The position numbers were made by a program, and so were the translations under genes. Positions 10,454-19,194 of a DNA stretch of 64,000 nt are shown one piece after another. The stretch is from the NCBI GenBank assembly GCA_002796995.1, contig PEKW01000007.1:372001-436000 (forward strand), written 5' to 3'. Every line of letters starts with the position of its first letter. The first letter of the stretch is position 1. Source of the DNA: Rhizobium sp. (GTDB taxonomy: Bacteria > Pseudomonadota > Alphaproteobacteria > Rhizobiales > Rhizobiaceae). Below the pieces are notes generated by a model that was not told the origin of the DNA, did no database searches, and was given only the letters and a program-made list of their open reading frames with translations.

Positions 10454-11986
10454 ATGAACGACGTTTCCGCTTCCCTTCTCGTCCAGCCGGTCATCACGGT
10501 GCGTGCCGGACAGTATCCGGACCAGCCCCACCGGGGTACGCTCACCATCGGCAACTGGACGGTGCCCTGCGCCGTCGGCCGCTCGGGCTTGCGCGATCCG
10601 GCGCTGAAGCGCGAGGGAGACGGCGCAACCCCGATCGGCACCTTCCCGCTGCGATACGGTTTCTACGACCCTGAGGCCCTGGGCGACGTGCCACGCTCGT
10701 TTGCCTTTCCCTTCCTCGAGAAGCCGGCGAACTACAACTGGGTCGAGGATCCCGAAAGCCCGTTCTACAACCAGTTCGTGCTCGACATGTCGCCGGAAGC
10801 GAAGGTTCGCACCGGCGAACGGCTGTTCGATCTCTTCATCCCCGTCGGCTGGAACGACTCCACACCGCGGGCGGCAGGCGGCAGCGCCATCTTCATGCAT
10901 GCCGCCCGGCCGGATTTCAGCGGCACGCAGGGCTGCGTCGCCATTGCCCATGACCAGTTGCTCGAATTCGCCAGCCGGCTTCAACCCGGCATGATGATCG
11001 ACATCGCGCCGGCCGATGCCGCGGAGAACGCCGCTGCGGCAAGCCCCACGGAAGTGATGGAATGCGTGACGTTCCGGGCGCTGCAGCCCGGGCCGCGGCT
11101 GATCGTCACCGGCTCCGTGCACGGCAACGAGACCTGCGGACCGCTGGCGATTTCCCGCATCATCGCTGAATTCCGCTCCGGCCGGCTGAAGCTCGCCCGC
11201 GGCAGCGTGACCTTCGTCCCGGTGGTCAACGCACTCGCCTATCGCTGGAACCGCCGGGAAGGCGATCGCAATCTCAATCGCAATCTGAGCGAAAAGCCCG
11301 TGCCGGTGGATAACGAGGATCGCATCGCCAATGTCCTGTGCCCGCTTCTGCGGGAGCATGACGTGCTGATAGACCTGCATTCGTTCAGCGCAGCCGGCCT
11401 TCCCTTCGCGCTCATCGGCCCGGGGGACAATCACGACGGGCTCGAGCCGTTCGACAAGGCATTGCAGGAGGAAGAGCTCGTCAAGGCACTCGGCCTGCCG
11501 ATGATCGTGCATGGTTGGATGAGCGCTCATGAACGCGCCTCTCGCGTCCGGGTCGGCAAGGGCTATCCGTATGAGGCGGTTTCCCATGGCGTGGGCACGG
11601 CGGAATACATGCGCTTCGCCGGCGGATATGCCGTGACCGTCGAATGCGGCAGTCACGACGATCCGGAAGGCCCGCGCCTCGCCTACAGGACCATCCTCAA
11701 CGGGCTTGCGCATCTCGGGCTGACGGAAGCGCCCCTCCTGCCCGGTGCCGTTGCGCCCCAGGTTTGGGAAATCGACGAGGCCGTGATGGCCAACAGCGAC
11801 GAGGACCGGCTGGTGCGTCCGTTTTCGGCGGGCGAACCCGTGCACGAGGGGGAGCGCATCGGAACCCGGGTCACCGGCGAGGAAATCCGCGCGCCCTATG
11901 ACGGCGCCATCATCTTCGCCAGCGTCAACTCGCCCGCGGGAAGCGAATTGTGCTTCTTCTGCAAACCGAGCCGACGTTTCGGCTGA
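10454..11986 (+). CDS. Fusion of L,D-transpeptidase (YkuD) and AstE/AspA zinc deacylase/peptidase domains
   Basis: A 510-residue two-domain protein. Residues about 10-180 are a YkuD L,D-transpeptidase domain with His in IFMHAARPDF and catalytic Cys in GTQGCVAI; the Arg that usually follows the Cys is missing. Residues about 205-500 are an M14-like AstE/AspA domain. The zinc ligands are HxxE in VHGNETCG and a His in LIDLHSFS, with catalytic Glu in VECGSHDD, followed by the C-terminal barrel GTRVTGEEIRAPYDG. No signal peptide is visible. It closes the peptide-transporter operon. AstE-like folds are related to murein-peptide amidases, so a role in cutting imported cell-wall peptides is plausible (inference). 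Confidence 0.8.
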   Translation: MNDVSASLLVQPVITVRAGQYPDQPHRGTLTIGNWTVPCAVGRSGLRDPALKREGDGATPIGTFPLRYGFYDPEALGDVPRSFAFPFLEKPANYNWVEDPESPFYNQFVLDMSPEAKVRTGERLFDLFIPVGWNDSTPRAAGGSAIFMHAARPDFSGTQGCVAIAHDQLLEFASRLQPGMMIDIAPADAAENAAAASPTEVMECVTFRALQPGPRLIVTGSVHGNETCGPLAISRIIAEFRSGRLKLARGSVTFVPVVNALAYRWNRREGDRNLNRNLSEKPVPVDNEDRIANVLCPLLREHDVLIDLHSFSAAGLPFALIGPGDNHDGLEPFDKALQEEELVKALGLPMIVHGWMSAHERASRVRVGKGYPYEAVSHGVGTAEYMRFAGGYAVTVECGSHDDPEGPRLAYRTILNGLAHLGLTEAPLLPGAVAPQVWEIDEAVMANSDEDRLVRPFSAGEPVHEGERIGTRVTGEEIRAPYDGAIIFASVNSPAGSELCFFCKPSRRFG

Positions 11987-12423
11987 CCGGGATCGGCGCC
12001 AGATCCGCCGCGAATACCGTGGTGGTGGCAAATCCGCAGCCTGTAGAACGGCTCGGAATGCCGGAGAGTCCTCATGATCTGCACCGGTTTCCATGCATCC
12101 GGTTCCGCTGGCCCGGTGCCATGAACCTGTATCGCTGGGAGTTCGAGCGGGACGGCGAGGTTCTGGAGGTCAGCGTTGAAGGGCCGCTTATCGCCAACGA
12201 GACCGCAATGATGCGGGTTGCAGCGGAGCAAGGCCTGGGCGTCGCATACCTGCTCGATGTCGAAGCAAGGGAGAGCATCGAGGCAGGACGGCTCGTGCGG
12301 GTTCTTGGAGAATGGACGCCTCCCTTCGATGGGTTTTATCTATACCACCCGAGCGCGAGACAGATGCCCAGGCAACTCCGCGCATTCATCGACTTTATGG
12401 GCAACCGCTTGGCGAATTACTAG
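11980..12423 (+). pseudogene. LysR-family regulator remnant (C-terminal domain only)
   Basis: About 140 codons match the end of a LysR substrate-binding domain: VVVANPQPVERLG, then PHDLHRFPCIRFR, AEQGLGVAYLL, and the closing FYLYHPSARQMPRQLRAFIDF typical of the family. The N-terminal HTH and first lobe are absent, because the region immediately upstream is the end of the fusion-enzyme gene in another frame. No start signal is evident. It is interpreted as the residue of a deletion that joined the transporter cluster to this locus. Confidence 0.7.
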
Positions 12424-12492
12424 CGGCAGCGGCGTCACGGTAGCCACCGCTAGCCGATAATAGCGGCACGCGGAGCGTTCTTTTCCTTCGGT

Positions 12493-12879
12493 CTAGACTT
12501 CCACCTTGAAGCCCAGATCGATGTCGGCGGCGGACTGGCCTCTAATCCCCCAGTTCTCGCGCGGAACATCGTGCAGGATGATCGTCAGATCTGTAGGGCC
12601 GACCCCGAAAGCCGCGAACTCGCGCACCAGAGCCTGGTACAGCCGACGCTTGGCATCCGGTGTCCGTCCGCTAAACATCGAAATCTCTACGATCGTATAG
12701 TTGGGGCCGTTATGACGTGCGGCAGCAAATGCCTCCGGGGGATATTCCAATATCCTGACATGACGATCAGATTCGGGAATCAGGATTCCCTCAACAATCG
12801 CCCGATGGACCGCAGCAATCAGGTCGGCGTGCCGCTCCCCGATCCAACCGGCACGCGTTTCAATTCGAGTGGACGGCAT
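12493..12879 (-). CDS. Tautomerase-family protein
   Basis: 128 residues resembling the Tautomerase_2 / 4-oxalocrotonate tautomerase group. The family normally uses an amino-terminal Pro as general base, and here the sequence begins Met-Pro-Ser, so Pro would be exposed after Met removal. The segment IVEISMFSGRTPDAKRRLYQ matches the conserved strand-helix region. It is divergent from the TetR gene at 13040, its likely regulator. The substrate is unknown. Confidence 0.8.
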   Translation of the reverse strand: MPSTRIETRAGWIGERHADLIAAVHRAIVEGILIPESDRHVRILEYPPEAFAAARHNGPNYTIVEISMFSGRTPDAKRRLYQALVREFAAFGVGPTDLTIILHDVPRENWGIRGQSAADIDLGFKVEV

Positions 12880-13006
12880 CGCCTTTTCTCCCCGGCTGAG
12901 TTGAACAAAAACTCGACTGCGCTGAGACCGATTGACGGCAACGAGCCTGCAATCAGCGCATTGACCTCTCCACTGGGCGGGATCGCCCCGACGATGGGTG
13001 GCTCTT

Positions 13007-13018
13007 GTATTTCAATAC
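13007..13018. promoter_or_regulatory. Small inverted repeat, possible TetR operator
   Basis: GTATT-TC-AATAC is a perfect inverted repeat 22 bp upstream of the TetR start, in the divergent tautomerase/TetR spacer. Its position fits an autoregulatory operator, but the arms are short and no experiment is known to me. Confidence 0.35.
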
Positions 13019-13039
13019 GTTCATCCATATTATTCAGAT

Positions 13040-13630
13040 ATGTCCAAGCCGTCCAACAAGCAGACCATTATTGATGCGGGGCTGCAGGTGCTGTTTCGCA
13101 AGGGCTACCATGGCGCGGGTGTACGCGACGTGGTTGCCGCGGCGAAGGTGCCGCAAGGCTCCTTCACCAACCATTTCGCCTCCAAAGAGGCCTTCGCCGG
13201 TGAGGTGTTGGAACTTTACTTTGCCCGTACCCGCGATGCCGTGCATCAGGCGCTTGATGATCGGTCGAAACCGCCACGCCAGCGACTGCTCGACTATTTC
13301 GCGCTGATCACTGAACGGCTTGAAGCGGACGGTTTCACCCGCGGCTGCCTGATCGGCGATTTCAGCATCGAACTTTCGCAGACCAGCGAGGTGCTGCGGA
13401 CGCAACTGGCGGACATCTACCGTGTCTGGCTTGAACCCTTCGAGCAATGCATCTCCGAAGGACAGGCTTCGGGCAACATCCCCTCGGATTTTGCGCCAGC
13501 CGATCTGGCGGAGTTTCTGATCAGCGCCTGGGAGGGCGCGATCTTGCGGATGAAGGTCGAGCAGAATGCCGCTCCGCTCCTTCGATTTCGCCAGGTTGTC
13601 TCCGCAACAGTGCTGCGCCCGGGTCATTGA
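13040..13630 (+). CDS. TetR/AcrR-family transcriptional regulator
   Basis: 196 residues from the ATG at 13040. The N-terminal HTH reads IIDAGLQVLFRKGYHGAGV then VPQGSFTNHFASKEAF. The C-terminal ligand domain contains TRGCLIGDFSIE, typical of the LmrA/YxaF-type TetR group. It is divergent from the tautomerase gene. The ligand is unknown. Confidence 0.88.
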   Translation: MSKPSNKQTIIDAGLQVLFRKGYHGAGVRDVVAAAKVPQGSFTNHFASKEAFAGEVLELYFARTRDAVHQALDDRSKPPRQRLLDYFALITERLEADGFTRGCLIGDFSIELSQTSEVLRTQLADIYRVWLEPFEQCISEGQASGNIPSDFAPADLAEFLISAWEGAILRMKVEQNAAPLLRFRQVVSATVLRPGH

Positions 13631-13655
13631 TTCCGCATCTTCATCGGGTTGGTGG

Positions 13656-13997
13656 TTATTCGGCCTCGCGCTCGGTCCAGACCGGGCGCACTTCGATCGT
13701 TGCTGCCGCCGCCATCGGGTGCCTGGCCGCCAGTTCCAGCGCTTCTTCCATCGAGCTGCACTCGACAAGTTCGTAGGCGCAGATCTGCTCGTCGGAGGCC
13801 GAGAACGGCCCGTCGGTCAGGAGCCTCTTGCCATTGCGAATGCGGACCGTGCTGGCGGTTCCCGGGGGTTGCAGCGGCTTGCCGGAAATGCGCTGTCCAT
13901 CTGCCGTGGCCTGCTCGATCCAGGCGAAGATGTCGCCGATCAATGTGTCGGTCGGTGCGAAGTCCGCATCGTGGCTGATGATGAAAAGAAACTGCAT
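13656..13997 (-). CDS. YCII-related (DGPF-type) protein
   Basis: A 113-residue member of the YCII/YciI superfamily. It shows the ferredoxin-like N-terminus MQFLFIISHD and the characteristic LLTDGPFSASDEQICAYEL segment (the DGPF motif), then EALELAARHP. The family is associated with small cytoplasmic enzymes or ECF-sigma partners; no specific activity can be assigned. A longer reading frame to 14255 runs into the neighbouring hydrolase and is rejected. It lies two bases beyond the hydrolase gene, so co-transcription is likely. Confidence 0.82.
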   Translation of the reverse strand: MQFLFIISHDADFAPTDTLIGDIFAWIEQATADGQRISGKPLQPPGTASTVRIRNGKRLLTDGPFSASDEQICAYELVECSSMEEALELAARHPMAAAATIEVRPVWTEREAE

Positions 13998-13999
13998 GG

Positions 14000-14974
14000 T
14001 CAGGTCCCGTATTGTTGGAGAAACTGCGTCACTTCGGTTTCGAAGAGGGCCCGGTTCGAATTCCAGACGGCGCCGTGCCCGCCCTCGGCGGTCAGCACCA
14101 CTCTCTTCGGTCCGAGATAGCTTGCGGCGAGCTCTTCGGTCTGGTGCCAGGAGACGACGGCGTCGGCCTTGCTGTGGATGAAGAGGATGGGAACGCCTGA
14201 GGAGGCGCGAACGCCGTCGATTGCATCGTGGCCCGCCCCGAACTGCCCGCGCCACCGGCTGAGCCCGATCAACGCATCGACCATGATGTCGGGGAGGCCC
14301 TGAGCTTCGGGTGCATTTCTGATCAGACTGTCAAAGCTCGCCATCGGATTTTCCGCTATGACACCCGCTACGCCCTGCAACAAAGGCAGGGCCGACAGGA
14401 TCGAGGCTGCGCCAACCGAGCTCCCCATGACGAACACCGTCTTATACCTGACCTTGAGGAAATCGGCTGCGGAGGCGACATCTGCCCGCTCGCGAGCACC
14501 AAACGAGACTCCGGGAACCGTACATGGCGACATGCCGTGGCAGACCGGATCGAAAGCCGCGAGGTCGTAGCCTAACCCCAGAACGAGTTCCGCATAGCGC
14601 GAGGCTTCACGCCGGTCGCTTCCGCCGCCCGGCACATAGAGCACGACACCCTTGACCTCGCTTGCGGGCGTTTCCTTGGCGTGCACCACCCAACCCGACA
14701 GCTGATAGCCATTGGCTGACGTGAAGGCTGTGTCGGTTACCTCCAGCACATCACTGCTGGCCAATCGCCCGCAATCGTTGCCCCAGTAAACCTGCGTCTC
14801 GGTCCTGCAGTTTGCCAGGCTGCCATGGTCGCCTGGCCCCGCCGGATAAAGCATCTGGCTGCTTGCCTGCCAGAGTATGGCGGACATGCCAGCCATCACC
14901 AGCAGGATGAGCGACGACGCCACGACGACGAACAGCCGTCCGCGCCTCCAGTGTCCATTCAGCGCGGCACTCAT
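14000..14974 (-). CDS. Membrane-anchored alpha/beta hydrolase
   Basis: About 324 residues. One N-terminal membrane segment (LFVVVASSLILLVMAGMSAI) suggests an inner-membrane anchor with the enzyme outside. The alpha/beta fold shows the nucleophile elbow GSSVGA, an oxyanion region YVPGGGSDRRE, a late Asp in HSKADAVVSW and the catalytic His in GGHGAVW. The start at 14974 overlaps the stop of the dehydratase gene by four bases. The substrate is unknown. Confidence 0.82.
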   Translation of the reverse strand: MSAALNGHWRRGRLFVVVASSLILLVMAGMSAILWQASSQMLYPAGPGDHGSLANCRTETQVYWGNDCGRLASSDVLEVTDTAFTSANGYQLSGWVVHAKETPASEVKGVVLYVPGGGSDRREASRYAELVLGLGYDLAAFDPVCHGMSPCTVPGVSFGARERADVASAADFLKVRYKTVFVMGSSVGAASILSALPLLQGVAGVIAENPMASFDSLIRNAPEAQGLPDIMVDALIGLSRWRGQFGAGHDAIDGVRASSGVPILFIHSKADAVVSWHQTEELAASYLGPKRVVLTAEGGHGAVWNSNRALFETEVTQFLQQYGT

Positions 14975-15933
14975 GGCGTCTCGCCGCTCAAGACCTTGGC
15001 AAACTTGTCCTGATCGATATTGCCGCCGGTCATGATCACCGCCACCTTCTTGCCGCGATAGCGCTCGCGCCGCAGGCAAAGCGCGGCATAGGCGGCTGCG
15101 CCAGCGCCTTCGGCCACGTTATGCGTCGAGCGGAATAACGATCGCATGGCCTCGGCGATTTCGTCGTCACCGACCGTGGTGATATCCGCCGCCCCTTTGA
15201 GAACGATCGCCAGCGCTTCTTCCGGCGGTTCGCGACAGGCCATGCCGTCCGCGAAGGTCACGGCCGCTTGACCCGCGATCCGCCGCCCGGCAGCGAATGA
15301 TTGCGCAAAAGCCGGAGCGCCATCGGCCACGACGCCGATGATATCGGTCTTCAGCTTCAGCCTGTCGCGCATGGCAATGAGCGCGCAGATCCCCGATCCC
15401 ATCCCGACAGGTACGAAGAGAGCGTCGAGATCCGCCTGGCGCTTGAACAACTCCCACCCGTATGTGGCGACGCCCCGCACGAGGTCGCGATCGAATGACG
15501 GCACGACGAGATAACCCCGCGCTTCCGCCTGTTGCGCAGCGATCTGCCGCGCCTCGTCGAAATCCCGTCCCGCCACCATCAATTCGCCCCCGAAGGCTTG
15601 CATGGCGGCATTCTTCTCGGCCGAATTGCCTTCGGGCACTACGATCAGGCAGCCAATACCGGCCTTCCGGGCGCCGATGGCGATCGACTGTCCATGGTTG
15701 CCGCGTGTTGCCGTCGCCAGCCCACGCGGTGCGCCTCGGCGGCACAGTGCATCTACATAGACCAGCCCGCCGCGGGCCTTGAAAGATCCGGTAGGGGTGT
15801 GGTTCTCGTGCTTCACAATGACGTTGACACCCGTCTCAAGTGCCAGCAGCGGCCAGGCATAGTCGGGGGTCGCCGGCACCAAAGAACGGACCACCTGCAA
15901 AGCATCTTCGATTTCGTCGTCGGTAAACTGCAT
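14971..15933 (-). CDS. PLP-dependent threonine/serine dehydratase-like enzyme
   Basis: 320 residues of the fold-type II PLP family. The PLP lysine lies in TPTGSFKARGG, the phosphate-binding loop is GVATYGWEL / VGMGSGICALI, and the glycine-rich C-terminal motif is VIMTGGNID. Family members deaminate threonine or serine, or act as racemases or 3-hydroxyaspartate dehydratases; the exact substrate is not clear. The ATG at 15933 has a GGGAG ribosome site and is chosen over a longer frame to 16011. It is divergent from an AraC gene. Confidence 0.87.
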   Translation of the reverse strand: MQFTDDEIEDALQVVRSLVPATPDYAWPLLALETGVNVIVKHENHTPTGSFKARGGLVYVDALCRRGAPRGLATATRGNHGQSIAIGARKAGIGCLIVVPEGNSAEKNAAMQAFGGELMVAGRDFDEARQIAAQQAEARGYLVVPSFDRDLVRGVATYGWELFKRQADLDALFVPVGMGSGICALIAMRDRLKLKTDIIGVVADGAPAFAQSFAAGRRIAGQAAVTFADGMACREPPEEALAIVLKGAADITTVGDDEIAEAMRSLFRSTHNVAEGAGAAAYAALCLRRERYRGKKVAVIMTGGNIDQDKFAKVLSGETP

Positions 15934-16047
15934 TCCGGACTCCCTTCCCGCAAACCCTAGAGTCACGGATGCCCGTTCGCTTTCAGAAATCTGACATGAA
16001 ATGGATTGCATCTTTCACCGCCGCACAATCGGTTGTAGCCTCATCGA

Positions 16048-16845
16048 ATGTCACCCGCCGCGTCCACGCCAACGCACCAGCCTGAGCCGGTTGCCGTCAC
16101 CACGGCGAACTGGCGCGTGTCCCTGTTGCCCGCCTCGCCCTATTGTGTTCGCTATGTCGTGGCGGAAAACGAGATCGGTTTCGCCTTCGATTGTCAAAGC
16201 GGCGAACATGCCATCGGCAGCGACCGGCGCCTGTCCTTCAAGGTGCGAGCCAACACTCTGGCCGTGCGCGCCAGGGGTTGCGATGTGTTCTCGAGCTCTC
16301 GAAGCGGCGGCGAGTATCTGCTGCTTGCCGGCAGCGATATCGCCTCAAATCGCGAGGGCAGCGACATCGTGGATGCTGGGGCCATCCCTATTGCCCACGG
16401 GCTCCGAAAGAGATTGCTCGCTGGCGCCGACGGTCTCGATTGTGAGCCGTTGGTACTCCGCCTCATTCAGCGGGCCGGTGGCTTGGCTGACGCAGTGGAG
16501 ACGCGCGCCCCAGATTGGATCACCCCCAACCGTCTGCGGCGGATCGACGAGATGATCGACGAAGGCCTGGCGGGTGGCATTCTGGTTTCCGACCTTTCGG
16601 CTGCCCTTGGACTTTCCGCCGGGCATTTCTCCCGCGCCTTCCGACAGACAACCGGGCGCACGCCGCGCGAACATATCATCGAATGCCGGCTCCGCCGCGC
16701 ACGCCGGCTGATCAGGACCAGCCCGCTGCCTCTGGCGCAGATTGCGCTCGAATGTGGCTTTTCCTCTCACTCGCACATGTCGACCCAGTTCGTTGCCAGG
16801 CTCGGGATTTCGCCGAGCGCACTGCGTCCGGACCGGGTCGATTGA
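16048..16845 (+). CDS. AraC-family transcriptional regulator
   Basis: 265 residues. The C-terminal AraC HTH pair is clear (VSDLSAALGLSAGHFSRAFR; LAQIALECGFSSHSHMSTQF). The N-terminal half has no obvious cupin match. It is transcribed away from the dehydratase operon, with a 114-base spacer that probably contains both promoters, so it is the likely regulator of that operon. Confidence 0.87.
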   Translation: MSPAASTPTHQPEPVAVTTANWRVSLLPASPYCVRYVVAENEIGFAFDCQSGEHAIGSDRRLSFKVRANTLAVRARGCDVFSSSRSGGEYLLLAGSDIASNREGSDIVDAGAIPIAHGLRKRLLAGADGLDCEPLVLRLIQRAGGLADAVETRAPDWITPNRLRRIDEMIDEGLAGGILVSDLSAALGLSAGHFSRAFRQTTGRTPREHIIECRLRRARRLIRTSPLPLAQIALECGFSSHSHMSTQFVARLGISPSALRPDRVD

Positions 16846-16853
16846 AGCTTGCG

Positions 16854-17996
16854 TCACGGTGCTGACGCGGGGGTGTGATCCAGGGCGGCTCTGACGGCCG
16901 TTACGATGTCGCCGGGATCAGGAAAATATCCCTTCCGGCGTGTAATCACGATCTCGTCGCCGATCGACACGCGGAACACCCCGCCTGCACCCGCGACAAG
17001 CTTTGGCGATACGTCCAACTCACCTTCGAGCGCGGCCGCTGCCGACTTTGCCTTGGCAAGGTAGCCGCACGGGCCGCAATAGGTGATGGTGATCTCGGGG
17101 TGCTCACGTCCCGCCGTAACTTCCCTTGCCTGCTCGGCCCTGGCAATCAGCGCAGAAACACCTTCGGCAATTGCCTCAGGATGATCTTCCTGCAGATAAT
17201 GTGCGCCGTCGCCGAGCGAAACCACCGTGCAGTTGGTGAGGCCTGCGGCAAAGTGCTGCGCAAACTCGGGTGAAACCAAGGCTCCCGGTGTGCCGTGGAA
17301 AAGAACCTTCGGATAGGTGCTCTCCCGCAGCGCCGCGTGGGCTGCCGACAGCGTCGACCATACATCGTCGGGCTCCCCGCCGACTGGCAGCTCGTTCGGC
17401 AGACGCCAGACAGGGAGGCGCGCGGACGGCTCAAGAAACGGTTGGCGGTAAGCCTCCATTTCCTCACGGCTCAGCTTGCGGTGGATCGAAGCCGGCAGGA
17501 TCTGCTCAATGAAGACATTGTCTTCGATGATCAACTTTTCGCCGACACCCGGTGTCCTGAATTGCTGGAACAGCGCGCGTGCCTGAGGCCGCTGGTGAAA
17601 ATCGTTCCAGTCTTTGAAGGGCCGGATGAACTCCATGAAGGCCAGGCCGCGCACCCGTTCCGGCCGGCGCGCGGCGAGTTCGAATGCCAGCGCCGTCCCC
17701 CAGTCCTGCGCGACCAGATAGAAGCTGTCGAGCCCCATCCGATCGACGAAGGCGTCGAGATAGCGAACGTGGTCGGCGAAGCGATAGTCGATCACGGGCT
17801 TGTCGGAGCGGCCGAAACCGACGAGGTCGGGCGCGATGCAATCCGCCCCCGCGACCTGCGACATGATGTTTCGCCAGATATAGGACGACGTGGGATTGCC
17901 GTGAAGGAAAAGCGCGATCGGCGCGCCGCGTGGCCCGATCCTGCGATAGGCCATGCGTGAACCGAGAACCTCGATGAAGTTCATATCGTCAATCAT
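16854..17996 (-). CDS. Haloalkane dehalogenase fused to a SelW/Rdx-like redox domain
   Basis: 380 residues. Residues 1-295 look like a subfamily-II haloalkane dehalogenase: HGNPTSSYIWRN, nucleophile Asp with adjacent Trp in VAQDWGTA, catalytic Glu in FMEFIRP, and His in DGAHYLQEDHP. Residues about 298-375 match the Rdx (SelW/SelT) thioredoxin-like domain, with ITITYCGPCGYLAKA giving a Cys-x-x-Cys and the FRVSIGDEIV strand. The two parts are one uninterrupted frame. AGGAG precedes the ATG at 17996. True dehalogenase activity is likely from the motifs; the role of the redox tail is unknown. Confidence 0.8.
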   Translation of the reverse strand: MIDDMNFIEVLGSRMAYRRIGPRGAPIALFLHGNPTSSYIWRNIMSQVAGADCIAPDLVGFGRSDKPVIDYRFADHVRYLDAFVDRMGLDSFYLVAQDWGTALAFELAARRPERVRGLAFMEFIRPFKDWNDFHQRPQARALFQQFRTPGVGEKLIIEDNVFIEQILPASIHRKLSREEMEAYRQPFLEPSARLPVWRLPNELPVGGEPDDVWSTLSAAHAALRESTYPKVLFHGTPGALVSPEFAQHFAAGLTNCTVVSLGDGAHYLQEDHPEAIAEGVSALIARAEQAREVTAGREHPEITITYCGPCGYLAKAKSAAAALEGELDVSPKLVAGAGGVFRVSIGDEIVITRRKGYFPDPGDIVTAVRAALDHTPASAP

Positions 17997-18058
17997 ATCA
18001 AACTCCTCATATGGTTGAGCGTATTGTTCCTGGTTGCAATGAAGAGGGGAATGAGGGC

Positions 18059-18862
18059 TCAGCCGACCACGTCAAGGTAGCTGCCGAAGGACCGATCCAC
18101 AGCCGCCCGCCCATCGCCGATAATGTCGCGTTCGCGGGCATAGCCGTAGACATCGTCGAAACGCAGTCCCGAGAGCCTTTGCCTGATGACCTCGACAGAT
18201 CGCCGATCCAGCGGGATCAGGTTGGGATAGCTGTACATGAAGGAGACGCGCCTGCGGTCCTGGGTGACCTGCAGCGTATCGCCGCTGAAGAGCGCGCCGC
18301 CGGCCGTAGGCCCATCGGCCCAATGCAATATGGTGCTGCCATCGAAGTGCCCGCCACAGCGGATCAGGCTTATTCCCTCGCCCAGAACCAGGCGGTCACC
18401 TTCACCCCAGTAGACGATATTCGCATCACGCCTTCCGACCCAGTCGCGGTCTGCGGCATTCAGATAGATCGGCACGTTGCCAAATGCTGCGCTCCATTCT
18501 GCCATGGCGCTGTAGAAATGCGGATGCGAGATCGCGATCATAGCAAGGCCGCCGGCCTCCCGGATGCGCGCCACGGCATCATCGGTGACGACCGGAAGAG
18601 CCTCCCAGAGTACATTGCCGGCGGCGGTCGGCAGCAGCAGGGCGCGCTGGCCTATGGCGAATGCGGGTTGCGTCGTCAGCGCCATCATGCCGCGATAGGG
18701 CTCGATACGAATGCTGAGCCGCTGCTGTAAGGATTTATGTGAAGTCCAGCGCTGGCCGTCCCACCCGACATATTGCCGCTCGTCTTCACAGATCATGCAG
18801 CGGTCGGGGGGCGCCGCAATCTGTCCGTATTGGGTACCGCAGGTTTCGCATATGAAATCCAT
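18059..18862 (-). CDS. Metallo-beta-lactamase-fold hydrolase with N-terminal zinc knuckle
   Basis: About 267 residues. The first 25 residues carry two Cys pairs (FICETCG and CMICEDE), a rubredoxin-like knuckle. The rest is a degenerate MBL fold: SHPHFYSAMAEW replaces the canonical HxHxDH, LIRCGGHFDGST gives the middle His, and LFSGDTLQV the bridging Asp. The ATG at 18862 has a GGAG site; TTG/ATG starts further up (18892, 18877) are possible. The upstream palindrome suggests TetR-type control. The function is unknown. Confidence 0.8.
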   Translation of the reverse strand: MDFICETCGTQYGQIAAPPDRCMICEDERQYVGWDGQRWTSHKSLQQRLSIRIEPYRGMMALTTQPAFAIGQRALLLPTAAGNVLWEALPVVTDDAVARIREAGGLAMIAISHPHFYSAMAEWSAAFGNVPIYLNAADRDWVGRRDANIVYWGEGDRLVLGEGISLIRCGGHFDGSTILHWADGPTAGGALFSGDTLQVTQDRRRVSFMYSYPNLIPLDRRSVEVIRQRLSGLRFDDVYGYARERDIIGDGRAAVDRSFGSYLDVVG

Positions 18863-18894
18863 CGCCACTTGCTCCATTTTCAATGCCGACAAAT

Positions 18895-18914
18895 TAATAC
18901 GTCCGTACGTATTA
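18895..18914. promoter_or_regulatory. 20-bp perfect palindrome, probable TetR-type operator
   Basis: TAATACGT-CCGT-ACGTATTA has 8-bp perfect arms and lies 33 bp upstream of the metallo-hydrolase start, where a promoter should be. Sites of this shape are typical of TetR-family repressors. No TetR gene adjoins it; the nearest is at 13040. Confidence 0.55.
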
Positions 18915-19194
18915 TTGTCAATGGAGAATTTTCCACGCTTGGCTGGAGAATGAAACCTACCGGGCTGTAGGCCGTTCAGTGGTTATTGGGCCGACCTGCT
19001 CGAGCAGCAGTGCCACCAGCGTTTGCGAGGCCGTGATACGGGACCGCACATCATAACGCTCCAATGCAGGTGGTCCCGTTGTCCTTCTCGCCATTCCAGG
19101 CGGCACAGTTTTGGGGAGTGGGCGGTGGGACCGCAAGACTGTACAGCGGCCCTGCAAATCACGGTTTCCCAGGCCGCGCGGGTAGCCGAGGAAC
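18915..19194. other. Intergenic stretch without a supported gene
   Basis: About 280 bases lie between the metallo-hydrolase promoter and the end of the LysR gene. Short minus-strand frames (for example one giving ASQTLVALLLEQVGPI) read like coding sequence in part but have no start signal or family match. It may be the decayed end of a gene. Confidence 0.4.

Noticed and set aside
10340..12094. A 584-codon minus-strand frame opposite the fusion enzyme
   Set aside because: Shadow; the plus-strand product has two complete active sites.
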